Shown here: positions 49,485 to 58,443 of the stretch, piece by piece | Layout: every line of letters starts with the position of its first letter | Numbering within the stretch: position 1 is the stretch's first letter | Assembly: GCA_018457135.1 (NCBI GenBank) | Contig: JAGGDU010000235.1 | Span: 1-64,000, forward strand | Reading direction: 5' to 3' | DNA length: 64,000 bases | DNA from: Trichodesmium erythraeum GBRTRLIN201 | Lineage (GTDB): Bacteria > Cyanobacteriota > Cyanobacteriia > Cyanobacteriales > Microcoleaceae | Position numbers and translations under genes: made by a program | Notes under the pieces: generated by a model | What the model saw: the letters and a program-made list of their open reading frames with translations, nothing else | Databases searched by the model: none | What the model was told of the DNA's origin: nothing

Positions 49485-50308
49485 TCTCAGCTATATTTGA
49501 AGGATTAAGTGACATAGAATGGAAATTATTTGAAGATATTTTTCCTATTTCACCAGAAAAAAGAGGTAAAGATATGCCTCATACTCCATTTCCATATTTA
49601 CAATCATATCCTTCTCACTGCCTAAATAACAGGTTATCGTTGTTGTTATGTAACAACTTGAGAGATTTGGGCTTCCAAGGGTTCAGCACACAGATGGCTG
49701 AAGCGTTGGGAAGAAGATGGAACTCTCAAAAACCTACAAGGACAAATTCTAGGAATTGCAGAAAACTAAGGACTAATCAATTATGGCTCCGCAGCCGTGG
49801 AGGGCTATTTTTCCCCTTTGTCAGGGTGAAGGAGAGGATGTAGCTTGCTGCCATAAAGGGAAGGGGATTTGAATTTATACTTTGATCCTAGGAAATGGAT
49901 AACCAGTAGCTAACTGTACTACCCCTGCTAATGGCAATGAAAAATAACAGCTAATTCCGGTAAATTGATAGTACGAATCTGAAAACTGATAAAGGAGGTC
50001 GTCCACGTAAAGAATTCTAAGTCATTGCCACTGAGAAAGGATATCATTGTCAACGACAAAGATAAGCAAGGTATGGAAGAGGGATTAGACTTCAAATGCT
50101 AAAACGACTTTGGAAAGGCAAAAAAAACTAGGAAATGCGATCAAATTTTCTGTACCTCATTTTTAATAAGAGGGTTGTTTTGCCTAGTATCAACCTAAAT
50201 ATCGTTGCCTAGTTGTACAAAGGGAGCGTATTTCTGCTTGTATTGAAGCAATTGTAGCGATCGCCACTATAAATATTTGGATTAATCGCATTTTATTAGT
50301 GGGATAGG
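49485..50308 (+). pseudogene. IS5-family transposase, frameshifted
   Basis: Joined frames read FEGLSDIEWKLFEDIFPISP, KRGKDMPHTPF, LITGYRW-like, WASKSSAHRWLKRWEEDGTL-like, QGQILGIAEN, DKGGRPRKEF, VIATEKGYHCQRQR and finally AIVAIATINIWINRILLVG. This is the full IS5 (IS1031-like) order from N-terminal domain to C-terminus. The frame shifts several times, and the ORF at 49574-49843 is a by-product. Confidence 0.75.
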
Positions 50309-50412
50309 TTCATATATCATAGAGCTAAAAGTAATTATACTATCCTATGTTTAGTATTAGTTATGATCATGTTTTTTTCAGGCGATCGCTATAAATTATA
50401 GACCGATCAGTC

Positions 50413-50452
50413 TCTTTAGTATACGCTATATATATTGTCTTTACGTAAGTCC
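50413..50452. repeat. half of an AGGACTTA-ended MITE-like element
   Basis: tatacgctatatatattg ... acgtaagtcct resembles the right half of the element at 55424-55511 (acgctatatatatg ... tgtaagtcct). The left end is missing. Confidence 0.5.
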
Positions 50453-50465
50453 TGATATAATATAC

Positions 50466-50548
50466 TATTTACTACTTCTGTGAAATTAGCATTTGGTTTT
50501 AGCCCTCGTTGAAAGAGGTTTCGGTAGCAGAGGTTCGAGTAGTTCCCA
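50466..50548 (-). pseudogene. IS5 transposase N-terminal fragment
   Basis: Minus strand reads EWELLEPLLPKPLSTRAKTK, a typical IS5 N-terminus. The same DNA stretch (about 83 bases, 88 per cent identical) recurs at 53217-53303, where it is attached to the rest of an IS5 transposase. Confidence 0.7.
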
Positions 50549-50574
50549 CTCACGAGGGCTTAGAGCTATGGCTA

Positions 50575-50690
50575 AAGATTTTCACGATAGTTATTTGACA
50601 GTGATCATTATTTTTTTGATTTTCCTACCTTCAATCCTTTTTCATGGCCATCTTTAGCTTTTTTTTGACAAACAGTCTCTTAGCATTACT
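50575..50690. repeat. dispersed repeat shared with 40973-41080
   Basis: Direct copy of the segment ahead of the inverted-repeat arm. On the minus strand it reads like transposase debris. Confidence 0.6.
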
Positions 50691-50791
50691 ATACAGGACT
50701 ACCTAATATTTGTACCTCAAATACTTGGAATTTTGTCTCAACCATTACTATTTGATCAAGTCAATATTCTACTTCCTATTCTCTATTCCCT

Positions 50792-51988
50792 TCATCTTAT
50801 ATTGGTTCTATTTAACTTTTTTAAAGCCCATTTTGCTGTTTCTTCAACTTCTGGATCTGAGTCATACTCTGCTTGTTGTAATAAGTTGGTGCTTTGAATT
50901 ATTAACTCATAAATTCGTGTTAAATCTCGGATAGCATTCTTTCTTACTTCAGCATTATCATTCTGTAGTGATATTGCTAAAGCTCTATTCATTGGTCTTA
51001 ATGTTCTAGTACCAATTTCTGAGAGAGTTGCTAAAATTAAACTTTGCTGTTTAGAATCAGAATCTATGAGTAAATTAACTAATGGTTGAACAGCTCTAGA
51101 ATCTCCTTTTTGACCAAGCTTCCAAATAGCTTGATGTCGTTTATTAGGATCAAAATTTTGCAATTCGTGAATCAACTGCTCAACAATATTAACTTCAGGC
51201 CAAGAATAATTATTTTTGTGAGTAATATTGTCAAAGTTAGAATCTTGAACGATATAATTTTTATCAATTGTTTTTGATGAATTTAGTTGAGTTTCTTTTT
51301 GCTCATAGTTATTATCTTCTTTGCGATCTATAGAAGAATTACTCTCAACTATAGGAAATGTTTCTGCTTCAATTTCTTGATATTGATAATGTGATTTGGA
51401 GCTATTTTGGGGAATTGGTACATAAGTATTTTCCCCTAAGTCTTTTTGTGCTTCAGGAACAAAATAATCTAAAGAATTTTCAGTATAAGCCACGGAATAG
51501 TTTTCGGAAGATACTGAGGACTTTTGGCTATTGAGTTGAGGATAGTTATTTTTTAAATCAGATGAATTTACTTCTGATATTTCCTCTGGATCTAAATCTT
51601 TAGGCTCATTATCGTCAAACAACTTGAGTAAAAGGAAAACCGCTATGCTAGTGACTAGAACAGATATTATACTTATCAAAAGAAATAGTGTTTTTTGATT
51701 TCCTAAAGCTTTGAGGATAGAACTAATTAGTAATAGTACTTTTGAATCAGAAGAATTTGATTTTTTATTTTGATATTCCTTAGCTTTTGAGTCACCATCT
51801 TGAGCAATATATAGAGGAACTAGAAAATTAACTTGATGAGATTCTTGTACGTTTTCTGTTTCTTTCAAGGTACGATTACTAAATTTACCTATGCTGGAAT
51901 CATCAATTGTCGCTCTACTCGCAGTGGGAGAAAAGCAAAAGAAAGTAAACCATGTAATAATCAAAAAAGTGGATTTATAGTCTATCAT
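50792..51988 (-). CDS. membrane-anchored HEAT-repeat protein
   Basis: 398 residues. An N-terminal signal-like segment (FLIITWFTFFCFSPTAS) is followed by a linker and a clear membrane helix at about residues 98-122 (TLFLLISIISVLVTSIAVFL). A Ser/Asn/Glu-rich disordered region runs to about residue 265. The C-terminal 130 residues hold HEAT/PBS-lyase-type repeats (HQAIWKLGQKGDSRAVQPLV, then AEVRKNAIRDLTRIY and SDPEVEETAKWALKKL). HEAT domains mediate protein contacts; in cyanobacteria related repeats occur in phycobilin lyases, but the membrane layout here does not suggest a lyase. Intact but surrounded by decayed elements. Function not assigned. Confidence 0.8.
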   Translation of the reverse strand: MIDYKSTFLIITWFTFFCFSPTASRATIDDSSIGKFSNRTLKETENVQESHQVNFLVPLYIAQDGDSKAKEYQNKKSNSSDSKVLLLISSILKALGNQKTLFLLISIISVLVTSIAVFLLLKLFDDNEPKDLDPEEISEVNSSDLKNNYPQLNSQKSSVSSENYSVAYTENSLDYFVPEAQKDLGENTYVPIPQNSSKSHYQYQEIEAETFPIVESNSSIDRKEDNNYEQKETQLNSSKTIDKNYIVQDSNFDNITHKNNYSWPEVNIVEQLIHELQNFDPNKRHQAIWKLGQKGDSRAVQPLVNLLIDSDSKQQSLILATLSEIGTRTLRPMNRALAISLQNDNAEVRKNAIRDLTRIYELIIQSTNLLQQAEYDSDPEVEETAKWALKKLNRTNIR

Positions 51989-52544
51989 GATGTTCTTTCA
52001 TAATTTTTCTGAGTTACTTTTTAAAGACTAATAGAGAATTTCTATCAGAGTACTTCTGGCTGAAGCCAAAGCTTTGAGACCTTATTTTTTTTATCATTAG
52101 AGTTTAGTTTGAGCTTCCCTACTATTAGTTAAAAATCAGCAAATTATGAAAATTTTTAGACAAAATCTGGAAGCTTTACCTATAAAACTACTTTTTAAAA
52201 TTATGAATAATTAATAAACTATAATTATACTATATGTGTAGCAAAAACAGAAGTTTAAAATAGTACAGTTAAACTAAGGATTTAAAAAGACTCTGGGAGA
52301 TGATTGGTAAACTGAGCTTTCAGTAATTTGGCAAAAATTAATTAAACTTACTACCAAGCTTAAGTATAGTAAAGAGTTCAGGCACTTCATATTTACTTTA
52401 TAAATCAGCAAGTTTGAAATAATGCCAAATTTTGACTTTTTTTTCTAGAAGTTGACTATCTAGAGTATTAGTTTCTACTAAAGCATTTGAAATAAATGTT
52501 ATGAATAATCTGAGATGAGAAACTATTTGTCAAACAAATCTTAA
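51989..52544. other. gene-free stretch upstream of the HEAT gene
   Basis: AT-rich, no ORF. It should hold the promoter for the HEAT-repeat gene. No repeat or RNA structure stood out. Confidence 0.35.
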
Positions 52545-53303
52545 GAAGGGCCTGAGTTTTTAGTACCAGGTCCTCCTAACATCAATCTAATCATTGCAGT
52601 CTAAATTAGAGCTTCACTTATCTGAGGTAGTTGTTCATACTCCACAGCTAAAGGTTACTTCTGAAGCCATCCAAAAGTTCTCTCTACTGTCTATCCTCTA
52701 GGTAAGACTTTAAATTGTTGAGTATTACCCTTGACTATTTCGACTCCTGCTGAAATCAGGTCTGCGATCGCCATCGCCAATTTCGCTCCTCTATAACCAG
52801 ACTCAGCAGAAACTAATTCGTCCTTCTAGAATATTTTCACCCTGTTCCATCACCAGGGCTTTAGCCCCTAAGATTTCTCCCATATTTGCCTCACTTACCA
52901 CTACTCCTAGTACTATTTATTCCTTGAGTATCAACCAAGATATGACCCTTAGATTCTTTTACTTTTTTACCACCATCTAAGCCATATACTTCCCCCTTTT
53001 TGCTATGGCTTTTACCATATCAAAATCAAGAATTGCTAAAGTAAATTCTTGATTTCGTGCTTTTTGGACTCTTGTCTCTCGCCGTAGAGTATGATTGATT
53101 TTTTCCCAAACGCCATATCCGTGCCATTTACGAAATTTTTTTGACACAGTTTGCCAAGGTGGTAGCTCCTAGGGCAAAGAACCCCAATGAGAACCAGACT
53201 AAAAGATATAGAATATACCACTTACTGCTTCTGTGAGATTAGCATTTGGTTTTGGCCCTGGTTGAGAGACGTTTCCCTAGCAGAGGTTCGAGTAGTTCCC
53301 AAT
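52545..53303 (-). pseudogene. IS5-family transposase, nearly full length but broken
   Basis: In order from 53303: WELLEPLLGKRLSTRAKTKC, a stop, KWYILYLL, GSHWGSLP.ELPPWQTVSKK, RKWHGYGVWEKINHTLRRET, YGLDGGKKVKESKGHILVDT, GAKALVMEQGEN, GAKLAMAIADLISAGVEIVK, TVERTFGWLQK, and ISEALI.TAMIRLMLGGPGT. This is the complete IS5 domain order with the DDE core and the TVERTFGW signature. Multiple stops and shifts make it inactive. Its N-terminal end is fused in frame to the truncated hydrolase at 53303. Confidence 0.78.
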
Positions 53304-53925
53304 TTACAACCACAACCCCAGCCATAGGCTTAGTTTCATAAAGGACATGAGTTTTAATATTCAATTTTTCAATATTTTGTTGATACCATTCGTTCAGGTC
53401 CCGTAACTGAGGCCCATATGTTCTCAATTGCATAACATTAACTGTCGTTTTTGTCAAGGAATAAAAATTATCAATTAAATTAGCCAAATGTGAACCTTGA
53501 TGGGGAGTAGACAAAAAAACTATTCCTTGAGTCTGTTGGATAATAGCTTTTTTATCATCAAAATTTTGAGCAGTACGAATTAAATCTTTAACAACTAGAC
53601 CACCCATACCGTGAGTGATAAGTATTAAAGGGCGATTACTTATATCGTTAATATCTAGATATTCCCATAGATTACTTACTAAGTCAAAATGAGGCATTAC
53701 CTCACCAACATATCCAAAGCGAGGCGCATCATATCCAAAAGTCCGGATATTAACAGCTATTTCATTTGCCTGTAAATATTCCCTCAAGCAAAAGGGCCAA
53801 AAGTCCAAATTTTGATTATTTTTTTACCTTGAGGATGCCATGTACCCCAGGGGTAGCCAGCCAGCCCATGAACAAAAACAATATCAACTCTAGGATGGAA
53901 TTTTCACACTTAAATACTGAAGATA
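53239..53925 (-). pseudogene. alpha/beta hydrolase, frameshifted and truncated by an IS5 element
   Basis: The open part (189 codons, 53808-53239) contains a lipase-type region ILITHGMGGLVVKDLI and FLSTPHQGSHLANL. The expected nucleophile Ser is replaced by Gly (HGMGG instead of HSMGG). The N-terminal strand VDIVFVHGLAGYPWGTWHPQ lies upstream in another frame, separated by a slip in an A-run near 53817. The last 21 codons (NWELLEPLLGKRLSTRAKTK) belong to an IS5 transposase, so the true C-terminus with the catalytic His is gone. Three independent defects make function very unlikely. Confidence 0.8.
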
Positions 53926-53990
53926 AACCAAGCAGACTCTCTTCTGTCACATTCTTTTGGGATTTTTACGACTTTCGGTTATCTACTGTT

Positions 53991-55229
53991 CTAATACAAT
54001 TTGACTACAGGTAAACCTTTTTTCGGAATACTGCTGAGAAAACTATGTCGTATTAAGTCTAATTTATAAGAAGAAATAAAACTTAATAGCGCTAGTAAAA
54101 CAGGGATAAAAATAATTTTTGTTGGCAAATTTATTGCTATTAGCAACAAGGCAAAAAGTGCTAAAACTACCGTAAAATTTTGACAAAAATCTTGGATTTT
54201 CTCTATCAAAATTAAAGATTTTCGACAACTAGGACAATGCTTTGTATGTCTGTGCCAGCGGTCATATAATTCTTCATCATTTAATTCTTTAAAACCTGTT
54301 TCTATAACTCCTTCCCATTCAGGTTTTCCCCCGGCAAATTCATCTAACCATTTACGAAAAGTAACTATACCAACATCAGATAATGCGGGCATGAAATAAG
54401 ATTTTTGCCAAGTTTGATTTCGTGCTGATTCATTAACAGCTTGGGAGTACATCATTGATAAATCTTGGTTACTTAACTTATTATTAGATGAGTGTTGTAA
54501 GCCAGTAAGTAAATACTTTGGTAGTAGCTCCATCCAGAAGTTATTTTTTTTAGGAACTGCATCAAAAATAAACTTAGTAATATATTTACAATAACCTGGT
54601 TTAGTGGGCACAAAATACAATTGAAATAAAGCAGATTTACCATTAGAATATTCATAAATTGTTGTATTAGAACAGGGCGGGGTAAATTTTCGCATAGCAT
54701 CCATATCTTTGTTAAAAACATTATAACCAGAATGTTTTAAGGTAAAACCATCTTCAGCAGACATTTTTCCGAATACTTCAAAATGTTCCATAGGAATAGC
54801 TCTTTCTGGAGAAAAACCCGCAATTCCTTCATGCAAAAATTGGGAGTGAGAAGGATCAAAACTACTTTCAAGAGAGACAGTATAACCAACAGGAACTTCT
54901 AACATAAACCAATCTGTTGAAGAGCTATCAAGTTTACATTCTGGCATCACAGCAGGCTGTTTTGAAGTGGAATCTTCAAAAGCAGTATAACTATTATCTG
55001 GCCATACCCAAAGTAATCCTTGTTGGACTTGAATCGGATATATTTGTACTTGCGATCGCTTACTATTAAAAGCAGTTTTTAAAGCCTTTTCATCACTCAA
55101 CATTGGAATATTTGTACATTTACCTGCTCCATCAAAACACCAACCATGATGGCGACACATTAGGTCTCCATTCTGATTAATAGTTCCTAAAGATAACTGC
55201 ACCAATTTATGGGGACAAGTATCATCCAT
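53991..55229 (-). CDS. Rieske oxygenase of the pheophorbide a oxygenase type, 5'-truncated by a stop
   Basis: 412 residues from the ATG at 55229. The Rieske [2Fe-2S] ligands are CPH (residues 5-7) and CRHH (about 25-28). The mononuclear iron region is around FDPSHSQFLHEG, and the C-terminal part has the PAO-family CxxC (KHCPSC) followed by two membrane helices (VVLALFALLLIAINL and FIPVLLALLSFISSY). In-frame homology continues upstream to an ATG at 55367 (MTNFSWTKQ, stop, YPVAPINYLDASHPTPITLL), where the conserved Trp of the QWYPVAP motif has become TAG at 55338-55340. Restart at 55229 leaves only four residues before the first ligand, so the cluster-binding domain would be incomplete. Substrate may be a chlorophyll catabolite or another ring compound. 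Confidence 0.72.
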   Translation of the reverse strand: MDDTCPHKLVQLSLGTINQNGDLMCRHHGWCFDGAGKCTNIPMLSDEKALKTAFNSKRSQVQIYPIQVQQGLLWVWPDNSYTAFEDSTSKQPAVMPECKLDSSSTDWFMLEVPVGYTVSLESSFDPSHSQFLHEGIAGFSPERAIPMEHFEVFGKMSAEDGFTLKHSGYNVFNKDMDAMRKFTPPCSNTTIYEYSNGKSALFQLYFVPTKPGYCKYITKFIFDAVPKKNNFWMELLPKYLLTGLQHSSNNKLSNQDLSMMYSQAVNESARNQTWQKSYFMPALSDVGIVTFRKWLDEFAGGKPEWEGVIETGFKELNDEELYDRWHRHTKHCPSCRKSLILIEKIQDFCQNFTVVLALFALLLIAINLPTKIIFIPVLLALLSFISSYKLDLIRHSFLSSIPKKGLPVVKLY

Positions 55230-55423
55230 TGCTATCCATTTTTGCTGTTTGTCTCTCCAAATTACTAGCTTTTTACCAAGTAAAGTTATGGGGGTTGGAT
55301 GAGAAGCATCTAAATAGTTTATAGGAGCTACTGGATACTATTGTTTAGTCCAAGAAAAGTTAGTCATTATTAAATTAACTAATGCATTAAAGTCAAATTT
55401 AATAATATAATACTAAATTCAAC

Positions 55424-55511
55424 AGGACTTATGCAAAGACACTATAATTAGTGTTAATATCTGAAATTATAGCCAAAAATACGCTATATATATGATTGCT
55501 CTGTAAGTCCT
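55424..55511. repeat. 88-bp MITE-like element with AGGACTTA terminal repeats
   Basis: Starts AGGACTTATGC and ends CTGTAAGTCCT; the outer eight bases are perfectly inverted. Related to 28217-28322 (same ends, different core) and to the half-copy at 50413-50452. It lies between the Rieske gene and phnM. Confidence 0.6.
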
Positions 55512-55586
55512 ATTAAAAAAAGATACTCACATTGGTATCAATTATCAAGCAAATCTCATCTAGCAAATTTCTACAAATAAATCTGT

Positions 55587-56735
55587 TTATCTTGAGTAAT
55601 GACATTGGTAAACAATTCGCCCCCCAACCCAAGTAGTTGTTACTTGAGGAAAGCCATGAGGACACTGTACAACAATTAAATCAGCCCGTTTGCCTATAGC
55701 AATTTCACCGCGGTCACTAAGATTTACAGCTTGTGCAGGGTTGTGTGTAACAAGGGCTATTGCATCTGGTAATGACCAACCAAGTAATTCAGGAATTCGA
55801 AATGCTGCTGCCAGCAAACTTGCAGGTGAGTAATCTGCACAAAGAATATCTCCCACGTGATGTTTAATTGCATCTATGGCTTTTATTGAACCACTCTGAC
55901 TTTGTCCCCGTAGTAAATTAGGGGCACCAAATATGGTTTGGAGTCCGGCTTTTTTAGCAGCTTGGGCCGTTTCAAGATTGATCGGAAATTCACTAAGATG
56001 TATTCCCAAAGCCTGCATACTAGAAATTCTCTCTGGGCTATCATCATCATGACTAGCAACTTGTACTCCTAAAGATAAAGCTTTGGAAATTAAAGTTTTT
56101 ACCCGTTCCAGAGCATCTGCTCCTTGATCGATTTTTTTGAGGGCTATTGCTTCGACTTCTGTAGCAGATTTGTTGTATGCGCGGGCCAAATAATCCTGGT
56201 ATGCTTGCACATTTTTAAATTGTCCCTGTCCTGGAGTATGGTCCATAAAAGAAATCAAATGAATGTCATCTGACTGCAACAGATTAAGCAAAATGGGTAG
56301 CCCTGTAGGGTCGGTAATTTCGTAGCGACAATGGACCCGGTTATTAACTAATGCTTGGGGCTGATAATTGTGGAGGGAACGCACAATTTGAGCTGCTTTT
56401 TCATTGTTGCGAAGGCCAAATTCTTCATAGGCAAAGGAGATAGCATGGAAAGGTGTGGTAATACCAACAGCAGCATTATTTCGATCTATTTGAGCGATCG
56501 CAAAATCCATAGGGAAAAAAGCATTGGGACGAGGTTCAATTTCTTTTTCAATGGCATCGCAATGAAGATCTACTAACCCAGGTAATAAATATTGACCATT
56601 TAGGGAAATAGATTCAACATTGTTAGTAAATTCGGGATTGATAGCGACAATATATCCATCTTCAATTAACACAGCAGCATCATCAACAACTGCATTATTA
56701 GTAATTAAACGACAGTGGGTAAGATAAGTTTTCAT
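55587..56735 (-). CDS. phnM: alpha-D-ribose 1-methylphosphonate 5-triphosphate diphosphatase
   Basis: Metal-dependent amidohydrolase that removes pyrophosphate from the ribosylated phosphonate triphosphate, giving the substrate of PhnJ. The 382 residues hold the metal ligands in VDLHCDAIE, HAISF, MDHTPGQGQF and ASHDDDSP (the HxD pattern), and a C-terminal D-containing SDRGEIAIGKRADLIVV. Length equals the E. coli protein. It is the last gene of the phn operon, 127 bases after phnL. Confidence 0.95.
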   Translation of the reverse strand: MKTYLTHCRLITNNAVVDDAAVLIEDGYIVAINPEFTNNVESISLNGQYLLPGLVDLHCDAIEKEIEPRPNAFFPMDFAIAQIDRNNAAVGITTPFHAISFAYEEFGLRNNEKAAQIVRSLHNYQPQALVNNRVHCRYEITDPTGLPILLNLLQSDDIHLISFMDHTPGQGQFKNVQAYQDYLARAYNKSATEVEAIALKKIDQGADALERVKTLISKALSLGVQVASHDDDSPERISSMQALGIHLSEFPINLETAQAAKKAGLQTIFGAPNLLRGQSQSGSIKAIDAIKHHVGDILCADYSPASLLAAAFRIPELLGWSLPDAIALVTHNPAQAVNLSDRGEIAIGKRADLIVVQCPHGFPQVTTTWVGGRIVYQCHYSR

Positions 56736-56862
56736 AGCTTCTAGAAAATTTTAGATTTTGGATTAAATAATTTACTCATTCACAATTGCTTAACTGCTTC
56801 ATCAAACCAATATAAAACTTCATAAGAACTAACATTTTAATGTTTACTTTCCCTCAAATTAT

Positions 56863-57606
56863 TTAACCTGATTCAACCATTACCACATTATCAGCTAAGA
56901 TATTAATTAACTCTGGAGAATGAAAAACCGCAAGTATTCCAGCACCCATTTGTTTAACACTTTGAATCAACTCAATAACTAACTGACTGGTATCTGCATC
57001 CAAACTAGCTGTTGGCTCATCCAGTAAAAGCAAACGAGGAGACGACACTATTCCCCGAGCTAAATTAACTCGCTGTTTTTCCCCTCCTGAAAAAGTAGCT
57101 GGAGAAATTGTCCACAACCTTTCTGGTAACTGCATTTTTTTTAATAAGATTGCTGCTTTATTCCTAGCTTCCGAACGTTCATATCCCAAATCAAATAGGG
57201 GTCTAGCTACCACATCCAGAGTTGTTTGACGAGGCAGACAATGCAAAAACTGGGTAACAAAACTGATTTCTTGGCGCCGCAAATTTAGGATTTCATATTC
57301 TTTAGCAGTAGCGATATCAATCCAGTTTCCTTCTGCTGTATAATAATGAATTTCTCCACTCTGAGGCAAATAACTGCGGTAAATACATTTCAATAAACTA
57401 GATTTTCCCGCTCCCGAAACTCCTGTTAAGGCGGTTAACTGTCCAGACTTCACAGTCAATGAAATTGCTGGGATACCAGGTAAAATTTTACCTTGTTCGT
57501 GCAAGTTAAAGTTTTTGGTCAGCTCCTTCACTTGTAAAATTAAGTCTGAAGGAGAATTATTTTTGATTGATAAAACTCTTGCTTGTTGGGCTTTTGAATT
57601 CAACAT
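56863..57606 (-). CDS. phnL: C-P lyase ABC-type subunit PhnL
   Basis: 247 residues. ATP-binding-cassette protein that works within the C-P lyase pathway rather than in transport. Walker A is GVSGAGKSS, the signature FSGGEKQRVNLARG, and Walker B LLLLDEPTASLD. It follows phnK by 6 bases. Its ATPase domain is complete. Confidence 0.95.
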   Translation of the reverse strand: MLNSKAQQARVLSIKNNSPSDLILQVKELTKNFNLHEQGKILPGIPAISLTVKSGQLTALTGVSGAGKSSLLKCIYRSYLPQSGEIHYYTAEGNWIDIATAKEYEILNLRRQEISFVTQFLHCLPRQTTLDVVARPLFDLGYERSEARNKAAILLKKMQLPERLWTISPATFSGGEKQRVNLARGIVSSPRLLLLDEPTASLDADTSQLVIELIQSVKQMGAGILAVFHSPELINILADNVVMVESG

Positions 57607-57612
57607 AGTTAT

Positions 57613-58443
57613 TTATAAAGCTGATGATACTAGCTGCTGAGTATAAGCATGTTGGGGATCTTCTAAAACCTGATCAGTTAATCCAGTTTCCACTACTTGT
57701 CCGTACTTCATTACCAAAGTCCGTGATGTCAAGAGCCGAATCACGCCCAAATCGTGGGTAACAACTATCATAGCCACCCTAAGCTGTTGTTGAATTTCTA
57801 GAATTAAATCCAGAATTTTTGCTTGTATTGACAAATCCAAACCTGTTGTCACCTCATCTAAAAATAAAAGGGGGGGATCGGTTGCTAAAGCACGGGCAAT
57901 TTGCACTCGCTGTTGCATTCCTCCCGAAAAATTAGATGGTAGTTCATCCATCCGCTCTATCAATACCTCAGTGCGACTGAGAAGAGAACGGGCGCGATCG
58001 CGAATAACACCATAGTTAAGCATTTCAGACATCAACAATCTTTCAGCAATATTACCTCCTGCCGAAACTTGAAAATTCAACCCAGAATGGGGGTTTTGAT
58101 ATACCATGCCAAAGCAGTGATTTCTCAGCCATCGCTGTTGAGCAGCGTTGAGTTCAAATAAATTATGGGGCTTACCTTTATCCCAAAATATAGCCTGACC
58201 CTTTGTAGGTATTTGGTCAAAATAAAGACATTTTACTAAAGTAGATTTACCGCTCCCAGATTCTCCCATAACTCCTAAAATTTCCCCTGGATACAAATCA
58301 AAAGAGACTTGCTGCATAGCAACAACAGTGTCGCAATGTGGACAAACATTAGTATTAACTTGGGCACCAGTAGAAGTAAAACAAGCTGGACAACCTGGAC
58401 CATAAATTTGACTCAGTTCCCGGACTTCAAGAATTGGTTGCAT
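57613..58443 (-). CDS. phnK: C-P lyase ABC-type subunit PhnK
   Basis: 276 residues. ABC subunit that docks on the PhnGHIJ core. Walker A GESGSGKST, signature FSGGMQQRVQIARA, Walker B LLFLDEVTTGLD. An N-terminal insert before Walker A carries two CxxC pairs (Cys18, 21, 34, 37; GCPACF and VCPHCD), a likely zinc-ribbon that E. coli PhnK lacks but that other bacterial PhnK proteins share. Its start overlaps the phnJ stop by 17 bases, indicating coupled translation. Confidence 0.95.
   Translation of the reverse strand: MQPILEVRELSQIYGPGCPACFTSTGAQVNTNVCPHCDTVVAMQQVSFDLYPGEILGVMGESGSGKSTLVKCLYFDQIPTKGQAIFWDKGKPHNLFELNAAQQRWLRNHCFGMVYQNPHSGLNFQVSAGGNIAERLLMSEMLNYGVIRDRARSLLSRTEVLIERMDELPSNFSGGMQQRVQIARALATDPPLLFLDEVTTGLDLSIQAKILDLILEIQQQLRVAMIVVTHDLGVIRLLTSRTLVMKYGQVVETGLTDQVLEDPQHAYTQQLVSSAL

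Noticed and set aside
50516-50545. tRNA-like word ggttcgagt
   Set aside because: No acceptor or anticodon stems around it; it belongs to an IS5 transposase N-terminus repeated at 53270-53303.
53766-54014. 82-codon plus ORF
   Set aside because: Antisense to the broken hydrolase and the end of the Rieske gene.
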